Source of the DNA: Gammaproteobacteria bacterium
GTDB lineage: Bacteria; Pseudomonadota; Gammaproteobacteria; Ga0077536
Length of the DNA: 64,000 nt
Assembly: GCA_016191285.1 (NCBI GenBank)
Contig: JACPPA010000038.1
Span: 62,001 to 126,000 of the forward strand
Direction of reading: 5' to 3'
A program made the position numbers and the translations under genes. The notes beneath the pieces were generated by a model. The model ran no database searches. It worked only from the letters and a program-made list of their open reading frames with translations, and was not told the DNA's origin. This document shows, piece after piece, positions 26,377 to 37,756 of this stretch. Position 1 is the first letter of the stretch. Each line of letters opens with the position of its first letter.

Positions 26377-26463
26377 TGGTGCCGGGGGGGGGACTCGAAC
26401 CCCCACATGGTTTCCCATACCGGATTTTGAGTCCGGCGCGTCTACCAATTCCGCCATCCCGGC
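26377..26463 (-). tRNA. tRNA-Leu (CAA anticodon)
   Basis: On the minus strand the 5' end is GCCGGGATGGCGGAATTGGTA, a leucine-type D arm. The anticodon stem CCGGA/TCCGG encloses the loop CTCAAAA, so the anticodon is CAA (reads UUG). A long variable arm (TATGGGAAACCATG) confirms class II. The T loop is TTCGAGT and CCA is encoded. The plus strand shows a run of nine G here. With that run, position 7 (A) faces C at position 66, an A:C mismatch in the acceptor stem that may be real or an error in the homopolymer. Confidence 0.95.
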
Positions 26464-26548
26464 GCGGGAAGGGGCGCCAGTATAGAGGAAAGCGTCGGGC
26501 TGAATCGACTCCTCCGCCCGGTGAGAGCAAATCGGCTAGAGTCCACGC

Positions 26549-27580
26549 ATGCAGCGCAGCGATTTCCACTACGATTTACCGCCGGAACTCATCGCGCAAC
26601 GCCCGCTAGCGGCGCGATCGGCGGCGCGCCTCTTATGCCTTGACGGGCCAAGTGGAGTGGTAGCCGATCGCCAGATCGCGGATCTCGTCGAGTTAGCGCG
26701 GCCCGGTGATCTCCTGGTGTTTAATGACACGCGAGTGATCCCGGCGCGGCTGTTCGGACACAAGCAATCCGGCGGACGCGTTGAAGTTTTTATCGAGCGA
26801 TTGATCACGGCGACGTCGGCAGTGGCCCATGTGCGTGCGAGCAAAGCGCCTAGGTCTGGCACTGAGTTGCTGATCGATGGCAATCATCGTCTGCGGGTGA
26901 ATGCGAGGACTGAGCAAGGGCTCTATCTGCTCGCCACGCTGGAAGAACGGTCGCTCATTGAAATCTTGAACGCCGTTGGCCACGTTCCGTTGCCGCCTTA
27001 TATAGCGCGTACGGATGATGCGGGCGATGCTGAACGTTACCAGACGATTTATGCACGGCACCCTGGCGCCGTGGCAGCGCCGACGGCCGGTCTGCACTTC
27101 GATGAAGAGCTCCTCGATAAGCTCAAGGCACGTGGTGCGCGTATCGCGTTCGTGACCCTGCACGTCGGCGCCGGGACGTTCCAACCCGTGCGCGCCGAGA
27201 AGCTCGAAGACCACCCTATGCATGCAGAATGGTCGACGGTAACCGCCGAGATAGTTGCGTTGGTCGCCAAGACCAAAGCGGAAGGCGGCCGCGTGGTGGC
27301 GATTGGCACCACCAGCGTCCGCGCGCTCGAATCCGCGGCGCAATCCGGAACGCTCATGCCGTATGCGGGTGACACGCGACTCTTTATCTATCCGGGTTAT
27401 CGCTTTCAGGTGGTGGACTGCTTGCTGACCAACTTCCATTTACCCGAGTCGACGTTGTTGATGTTGGTGGCGGCGTTTGCCGGCTTTAGACCGACCATGG
27501 CCGCTTATCGGCACGCGGTCGCTGCGCGCTATCGGTTCTTCAGTTACGGCGATGCGATGTGGGTGACTCGCGCCGCATGA
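26549..27580 (+). CDS. queA: tRNA preQ1(34) S-adenosylmethionine ribosyltransferase-isomerase
   Basis: Enzyme of queuosine synthesis that moves the ribosyl part of SAM onto preQ1 in tRNA to give epoxyqueuosine; 343 residues, the usual length. The start [20 protein letters not shown] is diagnostic, as are [39 protein letters not shown] and [14 protein letters not shown]. The ATG at 26549 lies 85 bases after the start of the oppositely oriented tRNA-Leu. tgt follows after 52 bases, the standard queA-tgt pairing. Confidence 0.98.
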   Translation: MQRSDFHYDLPPELIAQRPLAARSAARLLCLDGPSGVVADRQIADLVELARPGDLLVFNDTRVIPARLFGHKQSGGRVEVFIERLITATSAVAHVRASKAPRSGTELLIDGNHRLRVNARTEQGLYLLATLEERSLIEILNAVGHVPLPPYIARTDDAGDAERYQTIYARHPGAVAAPTAGLHFDEELLDKLKARGARIAFVTLHVGAGTFQPVRAEKLEDHPMHAEWSTVTAEIVALVAKTKAEGGRVVAIGTTSVRALESAAQSGTLMPYAGDTRLFIYPGYRFQVVDCLLTNFHLPESTLLMLVAAFAGFRPTMAAYRHAVAARYRFFSYGDAMWVTRAA

Positions 27581-27596
27581 GCGAATCCCCTGGTAG

Positions 27597-28742
<1,146 letters not shown>

Positions 28743-28794
28743 GACGGTCACGGTGGCTATGCAATAATACGCGCCGCTTTGCCGAGGGGTGGTC

Positions 28795-29130
28795 ATGGAT
28801 TCTTTATTAAACAGCGCGTTTGCCCAGTCAGCGACCGATGCAACCAGTACACAACAAGGACTGATGAGCTTTTTGCCGCTCGTTATTCTGTTTGTCGCGT
28901 TCTACTTTTTCCTCATCCGCCCACAAATGAACCGTCAGCGGGATCATCAAAAAATAGTCGAAGGCCTGCATAAGGGGGACGAAGTCGTCATCACCGGGGG
29001 CATGTTGGGCCGGATCTCAGATGTCGGTGACAACTACTTGAAGCTCGAAGTCGCCAAAGGCATCGAGGTCAAAGTGCAGAAGCAGGCGGTGGCGACGGTG
29101 CTACCCAAAGGGACAATAAAAGAAATCTGA
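28795..29130 (+). CDS. yajC: preprotein translocase subunit YajC
   Basis: Small membrane protein of 111 residues that joins SecD-SecF in the accessory Sec complex. I chose ATG 28795, preceded by GAGGGGTGG; GTG 28789 is an alternative. One membrane span, FLPLVILFVAFYFFLIRPQM (about residues 26-45), ends in the hallmark FLIRPQ, followed by the cytoplasmic GDEVVITGGMLGRI. secD follows after 45 bases. Confidence 0.97.
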   Translation: MDSLLNSAFAQSATDATSTQQGLMSFLPLVILFVAFYFFLIRPQMNRQRDHQKIVEGLHKGDEVVITGGMLGRISDVGDNYLKLEVAKGIEVKVQKQAVATVLPKGTIKEI

Positions 29131-29175
29131 TCGGCGCCGCGCGCGTTTTCACTCGACATTCGGAATCACTCTGCG

Positions 29176-30999
29176 ATGAATCAATACCCGTTGTGGCGTT
29201 ATCTGCTCGTGCTCGTCATTGTCGTGGTGGGCTTGCTTTACGCACTGCCGAATATCTACGGCCAAGATCCGGCGTTACAGATCTCGCCACGGCGCGCCGC
29301 GGCCATTAACGAGGCGTTGGAAAAGACCATTACCGAAGCGTTGGGCAAGGCGTCCATCGCGGTTAAAGCGACCGAACGCAGTTCGAACCGGATGCTGATT
29401 CGATTTCCGAACGAGGCCGTGCGCGCGCAAGCGATGACGGCGATAACCGCCGCGCTCGATCCCAAACTCTATCTGGTCGCGCTGAACACCGCGCCTGCGA
29501 CTCCCAATTGGTTACGCAAAATCGGCGGCAAACCCATGTACATGGGCCTCGACCTGCGGGGTGGCGTGCATTTTTTGTTACAGGTTGATACCGATGCCGT
29601 GCAACGTCAGATCATCGAACGGTTCATGTCGGAGTTGCGGCCGGCGCTCCGCGATGGACAAATCAGATTTCGTACGGTGACGCGCGGCGGCAAGGGCGGC
29701 ATTTTAGTTAGCTTCCTGAACGCCGAAGCGCGCGAAAAAGGGCGCGCACTCATTGCGCGTGAGTTCGGCGACCTCACGATTACCGACGCGGGTGCGACCG
29801 AGGATTACGCTCTGCAACTAACGCCAAAGCTCAAATATGTCACCGACACGCGGAAAACGGCGGTCAAACAAAACCTGACCACCTTGCGCAATCGCATAAA
29901 CGAATTCGGCGTGGCCGAGCCCGTCATTCAACAACAGGGCGACAGCCGCATCGTGGTCCAATTGCCCGGTGTCGAAGACACGGCCGAAGCGAAGAAACTA
30001 TTAGGCGCGACCGCGACCCTTGAATTTCGAATGGTTGATACGGATGGTGACGTTACGGCCGCCGCAGCCGGCAAGGTTCCGGCGGCAAGTAAGCTCTACC
30101 AACGTCGTGGTGGCGGTGCGATCCTGCTGAAGAAGCGCTTGATGCTGACGGGCGAATCGATCATCGATGCCGCGTCCGGAGTAGAACAGCAATCGGGGAC
30201 GCCGGCGGTATTCATTACGCTTGATGGCAAAGGCGCCCGCCGCTTTAGCCGCGAAACCCGCGAAGAAATCGGTAAACCCATGGCTGTGGTGTTCATCGAA
30301 CAACAGCAGGGTCGTCCGGTGGAAGAAGTGATCAATGTCGCTACCATCCGCGATGAGCTCAACAAACGGTTTCAAATTACCGGTCTCGATAACACCGACG
30401 AAGCGCATACGCTGGCGTTGCTGTTGCGTGCTGGTGCGTTGGCGGCGCCGATGGAAATCGTCGAAGAGCGAACGGTGGGCCCAAGCCTTGGTCAGGACAA
30501 TATCGATCGCGGACTGCATTCGTCGTTGATCGGTTTTGCGGCCGTGGTGCTGTACATGGCCGTGTATTACAAAGCCTTCGGCGTCATCGCCGATTTCGCT
30601 TTGGTGTTGAATGTCGTGCTAACCGTGGCGTTGCTGTCGATGCTCCAGGCGACGCTGACGGTTCCCGGAATCGCGGGAATTTTGTTGACAGTTGGCATGG
30701 CGGTGGATGCGAACGTGCTAATTAATGAGCGTATTCGCGAAGAACTTAGACTTGGAACCTCGCCGCAGGCCGCGATTCATGCCGGCTACGAACGTGCTTT
30801 TGGCACCATTCTCGATTCGAACGTCACCAGTTTGATCGCCGCCGTGGTGCTGTTTAGCTTTGGCACGGGACCCGTGAAGGGTTTTGCGGTCACGCTGACG
30901 CTCGGCATCCTGACTTCGATGTTCACCGCCGTTACCGGAACCCGCGCTGTCGTCAACTTGCTCTTCGGCAAGCGACGGCTGAAGGGCTTATCGGTTTAA
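29176..30999 (+). CDS. secD: protein translocase subunit SecD
   Basis: Proton-driven accessory subunit of the Sec translocon that helps pull proteins into the periplasm; 607 residues. There is one N-terminal membrane span (LLVLVIVVVGLLYALPNIYG), then the large periplasmic P1 domain starting at GLDLRGGVHFLLQVD, then five membrane spans at the C terminus. The family motif TVGPSLGQDNIDRG and GMAVDANVLINERIREE are present; the Asp in that last motif is important for function in homologues. It is longer at the N terminus than some SecD proteins but normal for this class. Confidence 0.98.
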   Translation: MNQYPLWRYLLVLVIVVVGLLYALPNIYGQDPALQISPRRAAAINEALEKTITEALGKASIAVKATERSSNRMLIRFPNEAVRAQAMTAITAALDPKLYLVALNTAPATPNWLRKIGGKPMYMGLDLRGGVHFLLQVDTDAVQRQIIERFMSELRPALRDGQIRFRTVTRGGKGGILVSFLNAEAREKGRALIAREFGDLTITDAGATEDYALQLTPKLKYVTDTRKTAVKQNLTTLRNRINEFGVAEPVIQQQGDSRIVVQLPGVEDTAEAKKLLGATATLEFRMVDTDGDVTAAAAGKVPAASKLYQRRGGGAILLKKRLMLTGESIIDAASGVEQQSGTPAVFITLDGKGARRFSRETREEIGKPMAVVFIEQQQGRPVEEVINVATIRDELNKRFQITGLDNTDEAHTLALLLRAGALAAPMEIVEERTVGPSLGQDNIDRGLHSSLIGFAAVVLYMAVYYKAFGVIADFALVLNVVLTVALLSMLQATLTVPGIAGILLTVGMAVDANVLINERIREELRLGTSPQAAIHAGYERAFGTILDSNVTSLIAAVVLFSFGTGPVKGFAVTLTLGILTSMFTAVTGTRAVVNLLFGKRRLKGLSV

Positions 31000-31039
31000 C
31001 TTAAGCCATGCGACATGCCCACTCTACGAGGACGGTTTG

Positions 31040-31975
31040 ATGACCGCTAAGCCCCGGACCAGTATCGATTTCATGCGTTGGCGCACCGTTGGGTTGGTGT
31101 TGTCCACCGCAATTAATCTGGCGGCAGTGTTGTCGTTGTTTATCCAAGGGCTGAATTTAGGTATCGAGTTTACCGGCGGCACGGTGGTCGAACTGGCGTA
31201 CGAGCGAGCGGCCGATCTCGATCACATTCGAACGGCGATTAAAACGTCCGATTTCGGCGGCGGGACGGTCCAGAACTTCGGCGGCCCGCTCAATGTGTTA
31301 CTGCGTTTGCCACCTAGCGAGAATATCGCAGGCACTGAAGCGGCAAGCGCAGATTACACGGCGCGGTTGGAGAAACTCTTGCCCGGCGCGAAAGTTCGCC
31401 GCGTTGAATTCGTTGGGCCGCAAGTGGGTGACGAACTGGCGACCGATGGCATCATCGCGTCGCTGATCGCGCTCGGCGGCATTCTCGTTTACGTGATGCT
31501 CAGGTTCACGTTCAAGTTTTCGGTGGGCGCCATCATCGCCACCGTGCACGACGTGATGGTGATTCTCGGGTTTTTCTCCATTTCTCGGCTCGAGTTCGAC
31601 CTCACCGCACTGGCCGCGGTGCTCGCGATCATGGGTTATTCGCTCAATGACACCATCGTCATTTTCGATCGAATTCGCGAAAATTTTCGCTCGATTCGCA
31701 AGATGCCGCCGATCGACGTGATGAATCTCTCGCTGAATCAAACGCTGTCACGCACGATCAACACCCATGTAGTCACATCGCTCAGCGTGTTCGCGTTGTT
31801 CTTCTTTGGCGGCGAGTTGATCCATGGATTCTCAATTGCTTTTCTGATCGGCATAGTGGTGGGCACGTATTCGTCGATTTATGTCGCCACGGCCAGTGTG
31901 TTGGCGCTCGGCGCGACCCGCCAAGAACTATTGCCGATCCAAAAAGAGGGCGCGGAAGCGGATAAGCGGCCGTAA
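31040..31975 (+). CDS. secF: protein translocase subunit SecF
   Basis: Partner of SecD, 311 residues from ATG 31040 (a TTG directly before is less likely). One N-terminal span is followed by GIEFTGGTVVELAY, the usual SecF periplasmic entry. Later spans include GYSLNDTIVIFDRIRENFR, the SecF signature, and NTHVVTSLSVFALFFFGGE. Lies 40 bases after secD with a GAGGACGG site. Confidence 0.98.
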   Translation: MTAKPRTSIDFMRWRTVGLVLSTAINLAAVLSLFIQGLNLGIEFTGGTVVELAYERAADLDHIRTAIKTSDFGGGTVQNFGGPLNVLLRLPPSENIAGTEAASADYTARLEKLLPGAKVRRVEFVGPQVGDELATDGIIASLIALGGILVYVMLRFTFKFSVGAIIATVHDVMVILGFFSISRLEFDLTALAAVLAIMGYSLNDTIVIFDRIRENFRSIRKMPPIDVMNLSLNQTLSRTINTHVVTSLSVFALFFFGGELIHGFSIAFLIGIVVGTYSSIYVATASVLALGATRQELLPIQKEGAEADKRP

Positions 31976-32010
31976 AATAAATCTTCCATTTGGCGGATTG
32001 CTAGTTTGTT

Positions 32011-33156
32011 ATGCAAATTGTTGCCGACGCCAATATTCCTGGGTTGGACGCGCTCTGCGGATCCTTCGGTACGATCCAGGTAGTCGATGGACGGAGCATT
32101 CATCGCGCCCATCTAGCGCACGCGGAAGTGTTGTTGGTGCGCTCGGTGACGCCGGTGAACGCCGGCTTACTTGCCGGCACGCCAGTTAAGTTCGTCGGCA
32201 GCGCCACTGCCGGCATCGATCATATCGATACCGAATATCTCGCCGCGTGCGGGATTCACTTTGCCTATGCCCCCGGCTGTAATGCCGTGGCGGTTGCCGA
32301 ATACGTGTTGGCGTGTGGTCTTGCGTATTGCGCGGCCGTTGGCCGAAACTTAAATGAGTTGGCTGTCGGCGTTATCGGTTATGGACATGTCGGCCAAGCG
32401 GTGGTTCACCTGCTTACGGCGCTGAAGGTTCGTTGCCTGTTGAATGATCCGCCACGCGCTGAAGTCGACCCGGCAATTCGGTACCACACACTACCGGAAG
32501 TGCTCGACGCGGATATCGTGACGGTACATGTGCCGCTTAACGACACCGGTCCGTATCCAACGCGCGGCCTCATTGACCGCCACGCGCTGTCCACGATGCG
32601 GCCGACAGCGCTTTTGATCAACGCCGCGCGCGGCGGCGTGCTCGACGAGCGCGCGTGGCTGAGTTTGATGTCTGCTGGCCAGCCACGTTATCTGGCCGTG
32701 GATTGCTGGCAGGGCGAGCCGCGGATCGATCATGCGACATTGGCGCAAGCCTGGGTCGCCTCGCCGCACATTGCGGGCCATACGGTGGATGCGCGGTGGC
32801 GCGCGACGCGCATGTTGGCCGATGATCTTGCGCGGTTTGTTCACCAACCGACCCCTGATTCGGAGCCCGGCCCGGCTACGCCAATCGATCACAGCATAAT
32901 GCTCGGCGAGGAATCGGGATTGTTGAACAAGCTGACCACCGTGATCCAAAAGATTTGTCCGTTGCAAACCTGGACCCAGGCATTACACGGGATTGCCGGG
33001 CGCCCACTCAACGAGGCGCCGCGCTATTTCGACCAGTTACGCCGCGAGTTCGGGGTACGCCGTGAATTTTCGACGTATTCGGTCAGCAGCGCGACACTTG
33101 CGTCTGCCGAGATTCAATCGCTGAAAGCGCTGGGATTCAATTTCGAGCCATGCTAG
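32011..33156 (+). CDS. pdxB: erythronate-4-phosphate dehydrogenase
   Basis: NAD-dependent enzyme of the pyridoxal phosphate pathway, 381 residues. The start MQIVADANIPGLDALCGSFG is diagnostic. The Rossmann motif is GYGHVG (123-128) and the 2-hydroxyacid dehydrogenase region includes INAARGGVLDERAW and the SPHIAGHTVDARWRATRML segment. The C-terminal PdxB dimerisation domain is present (NEAPRYFDQLRREFGVRREF). It begins 35 bases after secF. This DXP-dependent B6 route is typical of gammaproteobacteria. Confidence 0.96.
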   Translation: MQIVADANIPGLDALCGSFGTIQVVDGRSIHRAHLAHAEVLLVRSVTPVNAGLLAGTPVKFVGSATAGIDHIDTEYLAACGIHFAYAPGCNAVAVAEYVLACGLAYCAAVGRNLNELAVGVIGYGHVGQAVVHLLTALKVRCLLNDPPRAEVDPAIRYHTLPEVLDADIVTVHVPLNDTGPYPTRGLIDRHALSTMRPTALLINAARGGVLDERAWLSLMSAGQPRYLAVDCWQGEPRIDHATLAQAWVASPHIAGHTVDARWRATRMLADDLARFVHQPTPDSEPGPATPIDHSIMLGEESGLLNKLTTVIQKICPLQTWTQALHGIAGRPLNEAPRYFDQLRREFGVRREFSTYSVSSATLASAEIQSLKALGFNFEPC

Positions 33157-33166
33157 AACTTAAAGT

Positions 33167-34360
33167 ATGAAAGCGCTCAAGTTCGGCACGCCGCTTAACG
33201 CCAATGCGACTCGTCTGATGTTGCTAGGCGCTGGCGAGCTGGGTAAAGAGGTGGCGATTGAAGCGCAGCGGCTGGGGCTTGAAGTGATCGCCGTTGATCG
33301 CTACGCCAATGCGCCGGCAATGCAAATCGCGCATCGTGCGCATGTCATCGACATGCTCGATGGCGACGCCTTGGAGCGGGTTATCCGCACTGAGCAGCCG
33401 CACTTCATTTTGCCCGAGGTCGAAGCCATCGCGACCGCGCGGTTGGTCGCGCTCGAAGCGGCCGGCTTCTGTGTCGCACCGAATGCCCGTGCGGCGCTGC
33501 TGACCATGGACCGTGAAGGCATTCGACGGTTAGCCGCCGAGGAGCTTGGATTGCCGACGTCGCCGTTTAAGTTCGCCAGCACCGAAACGGAATGTGTAGA
33601 GGCAGTACAGGCGCTGGGTGTGCCCTGCGTCATCAAACCGGTGATGAGCTCCTCCGGTAAAGGTCAAGTAGTAGTCCGCAAGTGCGCCGATGCAACTAAG
33701 GCATGGCATGCCGCGATTAGCGGGCGGCGCGCCGGCAGTGCCCGCGTAATCGTCGAAGGTTTCGTCGAGTTCGATTACGAAATTACCTTGCTTACCTTAC
33801 GCCATGCGGGCGGAACGAGCTTTTGCGCGCCCATCGGTCACCTGCAAATCGACGGCGATTACCGCGAATCCTGGCAGCCGCAACCAATGAGCGCGCGCGC
33901 GTTTCAGCGCAGTGAGGAAATAGCCCGGCGGATCACGGATGGCTTAGGCGGCCGCGGCTTATTTGGCGTTGAGCTCTTTATCCGCGGCGACGAGGTCTGG
34001 TTCAGCGAAGTGTCACCGCGTCCGCACGATACTGGTATGGTGACGATGATCGCCCAGGATCTGTCCGAATTCGCGCTCCATGTACGGGCGGTCGTCGGCC
34101 TCCCGATTCCGGAAATTTTTCAGCGCGGTCCCGCCGCCTCGGTCGCGGTGCTGGCAAGCGGTCATGGCCGGACCATTGAATATGCGGGTATGGCAGAAGC
34201 GTTGGCCACCCCAGGCACGGATTTGCAGTTGTTCGGCAAACCCGAAGTGGTTGGTAAACGACGGGTTGGAGTTGCGCTGGCACGCGGTGGCACAATCGCC
34301 GAGGCGCGCGACAAAGCACGCGCCTGCGCCGCCGCGCTTCAGATCACGGTTACGAACTAG
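33167..34360 (+). CDS. purT: formate-dependent phosphoribosylglycinamide formyltransferase
   Basis: ATP-grasp enzyme of purine synthesis that makes formyl-GAR from GAR, formate and ATP; 397 residues. Visible motifs: [20 protein letters not shown] (nucleotide fold), [17 protein letters not shown]-type lysine in [28 protein letters not shown] and [14 protein letters not shown]. The start is ATG 33167, 10 bases after pdxB. The presence of PurT means GAR formylation need not depend on folate; purN is not in the window. Confidence 0.97.
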   Translation: MKALKFGTPLNANATRLMLLGAGELGKEVAIEAQRLGLEVIAVDRYANAPAMQIAHRAHVIDMLDGDALERVIRTEQPHFILPEVEAIATARLVALEAAGFCVAPNARAALLTMDREGIRRLAAEELGLPTSPFKFASTETECVEAVQALGVPCVIKPVMSSSGKGQVVVRKCADATKAWHAAISGRRAGSARVIVEGFVEFDYEITLLTLRHAGGTSFCAPIGHLQIDGDYRESWQPQPMSARAFQRSEEIARRITDGLGGRGLFGVELFIRGDEVWFSEVSPRPHDTGMVTMIAQDLSEFALHVRAVVGLPIPEIFQRGPAASVAVLASGHGRTIEYAGMAEALATPGTDLQLFGKPEVVGKRRVGVALARGGTIAEARDKARACAAALQITVTN

Positions 34361-34392
34361 CTCAGAAAAACTACGGTCGGAGGAGGTCTCGA

Positions 34393-34788
34393 ATGAGAAT
34401 GATGCACACCATGTTACGGGTTACCAATCTCGATAATTCACTGAAATTCTATTGCGACGTATTAGACATGAAGCTAATTCGCCGCAAGGATTATCCCGAG
34501 GGTAAGTTTACCTTGGCGTTTGTCGGGTACGGCGACGAACGCGATTCCTCGGTGGTGGAATTGACGCATAACTGGGATACCGAGAGCTATGAAATCGGTA
34601 CCGCGTATGGACATATCGCGATCGGGGTGCCGGATGTGTACGCCACGTGCGATCGCATCAAGGCGCGCGGCGGTAAGGTGATCCGCGAAGCCGGTCCGAT
34701 GAAGGGCGGTAAGACCGTGCTAGCCTTTGTCGAAGACCCTGACGGCTACAAGGTGGAAATCTTGCACGACGAACCTCATCCCGGTTGA
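34393..34788 (+). CDS. gloA: lactoylglutathione lyase (glyoxalase I)
   Basis: Metalloenzyme converting the methylglyoxal-glutathione adduct to S-lactoylglutathione; 131 residues. The four metal ligands fall at the same numbers as in E. coli GloA: His5, Glu56 (VVELTHNW), His74 (YGHIAIGV) and Glu122 (KVEILHDE). A strong GGAGGAGG site precedes ATG 34393. The dimeric nickel-type enzyme is expected from its length. Confidence 0.97.
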   Translation: MRMMHTMLRVTNLDNSLKFYCDVLDMKLIRRKDYPEGKFTLAFVGYGDERDSSVVELTHNWDTESYEIGTAYGHIAIGVPDVYATCDRIKARGGKVIREAGPMKGGKTVLAFVEDPDGYKVEILHDEPHPG

Positions 34789-34922
34789 GGTTTCTCGAAC
34801 GAGGTTTGTGCTAAATTAACCGTTCACGCGCCTCAGGGTATTCGCGGCTTCGCGCTAGCCCTTAAGGCTGCTGATCAAACCTTAATCCACCTTGAAATTT
34901 TGCTGGCAGAGGGCCTTAGCTA

Positions 34923-35540
34923 ATGAAGCGATTTTTTCTGATGGCCGCGGCGATGCTCGTCGCCTTAGTCACCGGTGCTAACGTCATTGCGTTGGAAGCG
35001 CCATTGGATATTGTGCGTCAAACCACCGATCAAGTTGTTGCGCGAGTCCAGGGTGATAAGGACGCGTTGCGTAATGATCCGGCCAAAATGTACTCACTCG
35101 TATCGGAAATGATCTTTCCGCATTTCGATTTCAACGTGATGTCGCAATTTGTACTTGGCCCTGAGTGGAAGAGCGCGCAAGCAAGTAAACGCACGCAGTT
35201 TGTCGCGCAATTCCGGAAATTATTAGTGCGCACTTATGCCACGGCGCTGTTGGAGTATTCGGATCAAAAAATCGAATATCCAGCACAGGGGACGGGCGCG
35301 GATAACAATGGGAAGACAGCGACGGTGCGCCAAGATGTCACACAGCCCGACAGCAAGATCCTCCCGATTGTTTATCGCTTACACAGCAAGACGGGTGATT
35401 GGAAAGTATTCGATGTCTCAGTTGACGGTGTGAGCCTGGTGAAAACCTACCGCTCCTCTTTCACCAGCGTGCTCAAACAAGGTGGGATCGATAAGTTAAT
35501 AGCCGATCTCACCACCAAGAATCAGGAAATAGGCCAGTAA
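34923..35540 (+). CDS. mlaC: phospholipid-binding protein MlaC
   Basis: Periplasmic lipid carrier of the Mla system that shuttles phospholipids between outer and inner membranes; 205 residues with a signal peptide (about 1-23, before LEAPLDIV). Family marks are the LVSEMIFPHFDFNVMSQFVLG segment and the KTATVRQDVTQPDSKILPIVYRL segment. Usually it follows mlaF-mlaE-mlaD and precedes mlaB, then ibaG and murA. Here only mlaC is next to the bolA and murA genes; gloA lies upstream instead of mlaFED, so the rest of the transporter must be elsewhere. Confidence 0.93.
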   Translation: MKRFFLMAAAMLVALVTGANVIALEAPLDIVRQTTDQVVARVQGDKDALRNDPAKMYSLVSEMIFPHFDFNVMSQFVLGPEWKSAQASKRTQFVAQFRKLLVRTYATALLEYSDQKIEYPAQGTGADNNGKTATVRQDVTQPDSKILPIVYRLHSKTGDWKVFDVSVDGVSLVKTYRSSFTSVLKQGGIDKLIADLTTKNQEIGQ

Positions 35541-35551
35541 CTGGCCCCCCA

Positions 35552-35803
35552 ATGACCAACGAACAAATACAGGCATTAATCGAGCAAGGGATTGCAGGTG
35601 CCGAAGCTCACGTTGATGGCGATGGAACGCATTTCGTCGCGCAGGTCATTAGCGACGCCTTTAAAGATCTGTCGTTGATTAAGCAGCATCGAATCGTCTA
35701 TGGCGCGCTTGGCGACCACATGAAAAGCGCCATCCACGCGCTTTCAATCCAGACCTTCACGCGAGACCAATGGGTTAAACAGCAGGCGTTCAAGGTCATA
35801 TAA
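35552..35803 (+). CDS. ibaG: BolA family protein (IbaG/YrbA type)
   Basis: Small BolA-fold protein of 83 residues: MTNEQIQALIEQGIAGAEAH, then GDGTHFVAQVISDAFKDLSL, and the RIVYGALGDHMKSAIHALSI helix. The place between mlaC and murA is that of E. coli ibaG (yrbA), an acid-responsive protein that interacts with monothiol glutaredoxins. It starts 11 bases after mlaC and ends 15 bases before murA. Confidence 0.93.
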   Translation: MTNEQIQALIEQGIAGAEAHVDGDGTHFVAQVISDAFKDLSLIKQHRIVYGALGDHMKSAIHALSIQTFTRDQWVKQQAFKVI

Positions 35804-37078
<1,275 letters not shown>

Positions 37079-37084
37079 TAAAGC

Positions 37085-37756
37085 ATGGATGCAGCACCAC
37101 TGCAGCCCGAGGCTACGCGTGGCAATTTAACGATCGCGTTAGCCAAGGGGCGAATTCTGAAAGAGGCTTTGCCGTTGCTGCGAACCGCGGGCATTGCACC
37201 GCAGGACGATCCGGGACGTTCGCGCAAACTTATCTTTGGTACCGCGCGGCCGGACGTTAGAATCCTTGTCATGCGCGCGACCGATGTCCCAACCTATGTC
37301 GAATACGGCGCTGCGGACTTGGGTATCGTTGGCAAAGACACCCTTCTCGAGTACGACGGCGACGGCTTCTACGAACCGCTCGATTTAGGCATCGCACGCT
37401 GTCATTTGATGGTGGCAGCGCCGGCGGGACAACAACTGACGGCCGCGCGATTGCGAATCGCCACGAAGTACGCTGGTATCACCCGCCGGCATTTCGCGGT
37501 GCAAGGAGTCCAGACCGAGATTATTAAGCTCTATGGCTCGATGGAACTCGCGCCGTTGGTAGGGCTCGCCGACCGCATCGTCGATTTGGTCGATACGGGA
37601 AACACGCTGAAGGCCAATGGCCTAGTCGAGATCGAACGCATTTGCGAGATTAGTGCACGGGTGATCGTCAACAAGGCCGCGTGGAAAACCAAGCACCAAG
37701 CAGTGACGGCGCTGCTTGCGGAACTAGATCGCCACAAAGGATCAGGGCGGGCGTGA
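37085..37756 (+). CDS. hisG: ATP phosphoribosyltransferase, short form
   Basis: Catalyses the first step of histidine synthesis. At 223 residues it is the short HisG_S form, which lacks the C-terminal regulatory domain and normally needs HisZ for activity and feedback control. Visible marks: [36 protein letters not shown] and [14 protein letters not shown]. It overlaps hisD by four bases (GTGA). No hisZ gene is in the window. Confidence 0.97.
   Translation: MDAAPLQPEATRGNLTIALAKGRILKEALPLLRTAGIAPQDDPGRSRKLIFGTARPDVRILVMRATDVPTYVEYGAADLGIVGKDTLLEYDGDGFYEPLDLGIARCHLMVAAPAGQQLTAARLRIATKYAGITRRHFAVQGVQTEIIKLYGSMELAPLVGLADRIVDLVDTGNTLKANGLVEIERICEISARVIVNKAAWKTKHQAVTALLAELDRHKGSGRA

Noticed and set aside
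26197-26569. Two protein-like frames crossing the tRNA-Leu gene (MAELVDAPDSKSG and RDGGIGRRAGLK types)
   Set aside because: These are well-known false translations of tRNA genes; the tRNA fold explains the sequence.
26693-27439. 248-codon minus-strand frame inside queA
   Set aside because: Antisense shadow of a conserved gene with no recognisable domain.
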